A DNA stretch of 8,574 nucleotides, taken from the NCBI GenBank assembly GCA_964642165.1, contig CAZXOC010000303.1, positions 1 to 8,574 on the forward strand. Reading direction: 5' to 3'. The notes beneath the pieces were generated by a model. That model ran no database searches, was not told the origin of the DNA, and saw nothing but the letters and a program-made list of their open reading frames with translations. The position numbers and the translations under genes were made by a program. This document shows positions 4,949 through 8,574 of the stretch, one piece after another. The stretch comes from CAYRVX01 sp964642165 (lineage in GTDB: Bacteria > Planctomycetota > Phycisphaerae > SM23-33). Position 1 is the stretch's first letter, and every line of letters starts with the position of its first letter.

Positions 4949-7900
4949 TCACCACCGGAAGAACCGGTACGGGTCGTCCCACTCCACGGGCCGGTCCAGG
5001 TACAGGCCCGTCAGCCACCTTCCCTGCCCCGGCGGCTCGCAGGGGCTCATGACCACGTCGGCCAGCCACAGCGTGCCGGGGCTCCCGTGCCAGATCTGGA
5101 ACCGCGTCCGGGACGCTGCCGTGGCCGCGCCCGGGACCAGGAAGGTGAACTCTCGCCAGTCCTTGCCGGGAGCGAAGCGCTGGTACTCGATGAGGGCCCG
5201 CCACTTGACCGTGTCCTGGACCGCCAAGGTCACGCGAGCGCCCCGGAGCCCTTCGGCCTTCGCCCGCAGCGAGATGCGGTACCACTGGCCCTGGCGGACG
5301 GGAACGTCGTGCTGGGCGAGCATGACAGTGCCCTTGCCGGCCTTGCCGAAGCCCGGGCAGGTGATCCGCAGGCATCGCTTGCCGCCGGGCGGCGCGGCCT
5401 TCTGGAGCACGCACGCCGCCTTCTTCGGGCCGGCGGCGGTGAACTGCCAGTGGTCGGGCATGGCGTCGCCGTCCTTGTCGAGGGCGAAGTCGCCGTTCTT
5501 CACCACCGACTCCCTCACCGGTCCGCTCGCCGGCGTGGCGAGGCGCGACAGCAGCGGCGTCTTGCCGGCGACGCCCATGTTCGCCAGCAGCCGCGTCACC
5601 AGGAAGGACGCCCGGCGGTACGTCCGCCGAACGTTGTGCCGCTGCGTCTTCCAGTTGAACCACCACGGCTTTGTGCCGGCCTCGAAGCTCGGGTTGGCGA
5701 ACAGGTTCCCGCCGCCCGCGGCCTTCGCGGCGCGAGCGCCGCCGCGCCGGGGAACGTAGCCGCCCTCGCAGAGCCGGAACCCGTCGGCCCGCAGGCGGGC
5801 GCCCTCCTGGTCGCAATGGATGTAGGCCGACCAGCCCTCCGGGTAGGGCTTGGCGACCCGGAACGTGACGTGCAGCTCGCTCCACGTGTCGGCCGGGATG
5901 AGCGTGTCCTTGCCGCGCACGGCCCGGTCCCACGGGCTCCCGGCGCGCTCCACTTCCAGCCGGGCGCGAACCGGCTCGCCGACGCCCTGGACGAAGACGG
6001 CGAAGGTGTAGGTCTTGCCGACCTTGCCCGCCTTCACCTTCTGCCCGAACTGCCCCCAGGCCACGCTGCCCATCGTCAGCAGCGCGCTTCGCTCGCCTGC
6101 CGCGGCGTCGTCGGCGCTGACGGCCAGCGAAGGCACGGCCCCGCGCGCCTTGCTGACGCGGTGGGGCGCGAGCTGACAGAACACGACGTTCGCCTCCCGC
6201 GACCGCGCCAGCACGCCGTTGCCGACGACCGCGGCCCCGCCGGAGACGAGCGGCAGCTCGCGCGCATCGCGATTGTGGACATCCGCGGGGCTCACACCGG
6301 CCAGCAGAGAGCCCACGCCGAACGGCGGGAACCAGGCGGCGATGTGCTCCCGCCTCGTCGTGCGCACCGGCTTGGGCAGGAACGTGCTCGCCTCCGCCCC
6401 GTCGAGCTCCAGGGCGAGCAGGTGTCCGCCCGCCTTCAGCCAGCGGGCCACGTCGGGAGCATGCGGCCGCAGCGCCCTGCCTCCGCCCCGGCCGACCACG
6501 AGCACCTGCTCACCCGACAGGCGCCCCCCCTCGTACGTCCCGAGCGAGACGCCCGCCGACTCCAGGTGCGCCCGGCCCGCGGGGTCGCCCGCGTAGAGCG
6601 CCCGCCGGCGCGGGGCCGGCTTCCAGGACGACACGTAGCCCAGGAGGTTCCGGACCAGCCGGCCGGCGGCTGGATCGTCCTCGGTCCGCCCGGTCACGTC
6701 CATCTGGCAGAACAGGACCATCCCGGCCCCCTCGCGGTACTCAAGCAGCGGGCTGTACTGCAGGCTGAAGCCCCCGTCGACGATCGGCAGGAAGTCGCCG
6801 CAGGCGGGCTTCTCGATCAGGACGGAGGCGACGCTGCCCCGGTTGCCGCACCGCCACAGCCGCGGGACCTCCAGGCCGCACCGCCTCACCACGTGCCCGC
6901 CGTACTTGCTGCTCGCCTCGTAGCTCCGCCGCGGCGGCAGGAGCGTCGCCTCACCTCGCCAGTCGCGCAGGCGCTCCTCGTCGAGGCCCCCCAGGGCGGG
7001 ATGATCGGGCACGCGCCGGAAGACATTCCGCAGGCCGTACTCCTGCACGCGGAACCCCAAGCGCTTCTCCAGCGCCTCGGACGTCTGCTCGAAGACGAGC
7101 ACCTTGAGCCCGTCGCGAACGCGGCGGACGTCGGGCGCCGGCCCGTCGGCCGTCAATGCCGCCTTGCCGACGATCAGCGCGTCGAAGGAGGACAGGTCCG
7201 CCCGGGGCCCCACGGGCCGGCAGGCCACGCCCATCGCGGCCAGGAGCTTGCCCGTCTCGCCCTTCGGGTCGAACAGCGCGATCTTGCCCGTCGGTCCGCG
7301 CTTGGGCGGCCGCGGCAGGACGTGAACCGCAAGCGAGTCCTTCTGCGGCTCCCGGCCGCCGAACGAGGCCGTCATGTCGAGCCGGTACGCGCCGGGCGCC
7401 AAGGCCTCCGGCAGGTCGAACCGCAGGGGGATCCTCACCTGCCGGCCGGTCGGCACGCGGACTTCCTTCCGCCCGCCGGCGGGCCGAGGCAGGCCGAGCG
7501 ACCAGCGGCAATCGCAGACGACCGTTTCGCGGGAGTTGTTGATCACGACGATCTGCTTGGCGACCGCCTCGCCGGGCAGGAAGTTGTGGTCCTTGCTCGT
7601 GAAGCTGCCGGGTTTGCCGGCGAGGTAGGCCAGCAGCGGCCCGTTGTTCCGCAGGATGGCCAGCCCGGAGGGCGTCGGGACCCAGTCCGACCGCTCGAAG
7701 GCGAGGTCCATGCGCTCGTAGCGGTCCTCGACGTAGTCGGGGCTGAGGCCCGGGCGCTGGAGGCGGGCCCAGTCCACCGGCAGCGGTTTGCGCGACGTGT
7801 CCACGCCGTCGCGCAGCCGGTAGAGGAGGCGGTGCTCCCAGGGCGAGCTGGCCGACAGGCCCCACGTCCGGAAGGCGCGCCAGTTGTCGGTGATGTACGC

Positions 7901-8574
7901 GGCGAAGACGGGATGCCGCTCGTCGAAGTCCCGCGAGCCGAGGACGTGCGGGTAGTCCCAGCGGTGCCACAGCGCGCCCGAGCGGAACTGCCCGGCCTCC
8001 CACCGCAGGTTCTCCCGCTCCCTCTCGCTGATCCGAAACGCGCGGTCGCCGAGGAACTGGGCGTTCCACTCGGCCAGGCAGAACTCCCACGGCACTGGTG
8101 CGCTGCCGAACTCCCGGTGGCCTTTGTACCAGCCGCGGTACATCGCCCAGTCCCACGAGAACGGCGCGCCGTACTCGCACAGGAAGGCGGGCTTGACGCC
8201 GCGGGCGGCCCAGGGCCCGAACCAGTCCGACATCTCCTGGATCGGGACGAAGTTCGGGTAGAAGTTGCTCGCGTGCAGCGAGCCGATGTCGCCGGCGTGG
8301 TGGTAGACGATGCGGCTCGGGTCCAGCCCGCGGATGATCGCCTCCGCGCGGAAGGCGAGCTTGGAGTTGTTCGCCGACCAGCTGCTCCGCGGGATCTCGG
8401 CCGAGCCGATCCGGTCCGGGTTCATGTCCTCGCCCGACCCCGTGGCGTTGTGGCTCGTGGCGTAGGCGACGACCGACGGATGGTTCTGCGCGACGCGGAC
8501 GTAGAAGGCGGCGTGGCGGGCGTAGCCGTTGGCCTTCTCGGCGTCGGCGGCCTTCCAGTCGTAGTGGCCGAAGT
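4949..8574 (-). CDS. Very large GH2-like glycoside hydrolase with GATase-like and carbohydrate-binding modules (N-terminus beyond the window)
   Basis: The frame is open from the right edge, so the ATG at 8425 is internal; 1,207 residues are visible. Order from the N-terminal side: (1) part of a clan GH-A (GH2-like) barrel, 8574 to ~7760, with NHPSVVAYATSHNATG (~8435-8485), a DPSRIVYHHAGD strand, and FLCEYGAPFSWDW, where the Glu at 8174-8176 fits the catalytic nucleophile; (2) an Ig-like beta domain, ~7573-7310; (3) a first glutamine-amidotransferase-like Rossmann domain, ~7294-7016, with KIALFDPKGETG; (4) a beta-rich stretch containing FLPIVDGGFSLQYSPL and RLVRNLLGYV; (5) a second such domain, ~6613-6170, ending NVVFCQLAP; (6) a jelly-roll carbohydrate-binding-like module, ~6133-5756; (7) a helical segment RRTYRRASFLVTRLLANMGV; (8) a second such module, ~5515-5042, with DKDGDAMPD; (9) a tail, GLYLD through RFFRW. 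It probably acts extracellularly on a beta-glycoside; substrate unknown. It is upstream of the Tat aldo/keto reductase. Confidence 0.75.
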   Translation of the reverse strand, partial: FGHYDWKAADAEKANGYARHAAFYVRVAQNHPSVVAYATSHNATGSGEDMNPDRIGSAEIPRSSWSANNSKLAFRAEAIIRGLDPSRIVYHHAGDIGSLHASNFYPNFVPIQEMSDWFGPWAARGVKPAFLCEYGAPFSWDWAMYRGWYKGHREFGSAPVPWEFCLAEWNAQFLGDRAFRISERERENLRWEAGQFRSGALWHRWDYPHVLGSRDFDERHPVFAAYITDNWRAFRTWGLSASSPWEHRLLYRLRDGVDTSRKPLPVDWARLQRPGLSPDYVEDRYERMDLAFERSDWVPTPSGLAILRNNGPLLAYLAGKPGSFTSKDHNFLPGEAVAKQIVVINNSRETVVCDCRWSLGLPRPAGGRKEVRVPTGRQVRIPLRFDLPEALAPGAYRLDMTASFGGREPQKDSLAVHVLPRPPKRGPTGKIALFDPKGETGKLLAAMGVACRPVGPRADLSSFDALIVGKAALTADGPAPDVRRVRDGLKVLVFEQTSEALEKRLGFRVQEYGLRNVFRRVPDHPALGGLDEERLRDWRGEATLLPPRRSYEASSKYGGHVVRRCGLEVPRLWRCGNRGSVASVLIEKPACGDFLPIVDGGFSLQYSPLLEYREGAGMVLFCQMDVTGRTEDDPAAGRLVRNLLGYVSSWKPAPRRRALYAGDPAGRAHLESAGVSLGTYEGGRLSGEQVLVVGRGGGRALRPHAPDVARWLKAGGHLLALELDGAEASTFLPKPVRTTRREHIAAWFPPFGVGSLLAGVSPADVHNRDARELPLVSGGAAVVGNGVLARSREANVVFCQLAPHRVSKARGAVPSLAVSADDAAAGERSALLTMGSVAWGQFGQKVKAGKVGKTYTFAVFVQGVGEPVRARLEVERAGSPWDRAVRGKDTLIPADTWSELHVTFRVAKPYPEGWSAYIHCDQEGARLRADGFRLCEGGYVPRRGGARAAKAAGGGNLFANPSFEAGTKPWWFNWKTQRHNVRRTYRRASFLVTRLLANMGVAGKTPLLSRLATPASGPVRESVVKNGDFALDKDGDAMPDHWQFTAAGPKKAACVLQKAAPPGGKRCLRITCPGFGKAGKGTVMLAQHDVPVRQGQWYRISLRAKAEGLRGARVTLAVQDTVKWRALIEYQRFAPGKDWREFTFLVPGAATAASRTRFQIWHGSPGTLWLADVVMSPCEPPGQGRWLTGLYLDRPVEWDDPYRFFRW

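Noticed and set aside
4470..5759. A 429-codon plus-strand open frame opposite the reductase and glycosidase.
   Set aside because: Ser/Pro/Arg-rich shadow across two supported minus-strand genes; no motif, signal or ribosome-binding site seen.
6951..8180. A 409-codon minus-strand open frame within the glycosidase gene.
   Set aside because: Frame-shifted shadow rich in Arg/Ala/Pro; the glycosidase frame stays open and homologous throughout, so there is no evidence of a frameshift.

Overview
The window is very GC-rich (roughly 70% by eye) and densely coding. The mixture of families points to a planctomycete-like bacterium (Planctomycetota or a near relative): a Tat-exported aldo/keto reductase, a secreted DUF1593 / Sde0182-type nucleoside-hydrolase-like protein, and a very large GH2-like glycosidase with glutamine-amidotransferase-like and carbohydrate-binding modules. 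This assignment is an inference from family content; there is no rRNA or other phylogenetic marker here.

Layout. The left quarter (1-2219) is a tight plus-strand run: the C-terminal end of an FAD-dependent fumarate reductase/succinate dehydrogenase-type flavoprotein (cut by the window start), an EamA/DMT-family permease, and mntP, a manganese efflux pump. Gaps are 10 and 26 bases and each start has a Shine-Dalgarno-like sequence, so they look like one transcription unit. The rest (2231-8574) is on the minus strand. Read in transcription order it holds a large GH2-like glycoside hydrolase whose N-terminus lies beyond the right edge, a Tat-signal aldo/keto reductase, and a secreted DUF1593 protein. 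The two blocks converge at 2219/2231 with only 11 bases between the stop codons, and a strong hairpin covers that junction.

How the genes may work together. The three minus-strand products all look extracytoplasmic (Tat signal on the reductase, Sec-type signal on the DUF1593 protein, carbohydrate-binding modules on the glycosidase) and all belong to families common in carbohydrate-degrading planctomycetes. A shared role in handling a complex glycan or glycoside is plausible but not shown. The gaps between them (234 and 132 bases) are long for a tight operon and contain hairpins and a candidate promoter, so they may be partly independent units. The plus-strand genes are general metabolism and transport with no evident link to the glycan genes.

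No RNA gene, insertion sequence, CRISPR array, prophage or defence system was found. The most unusual item is the architecture and active-site sequence of the large glycosidase. Many long overlapping open frames on the opposite strand are GC-driven shadows and were left out.
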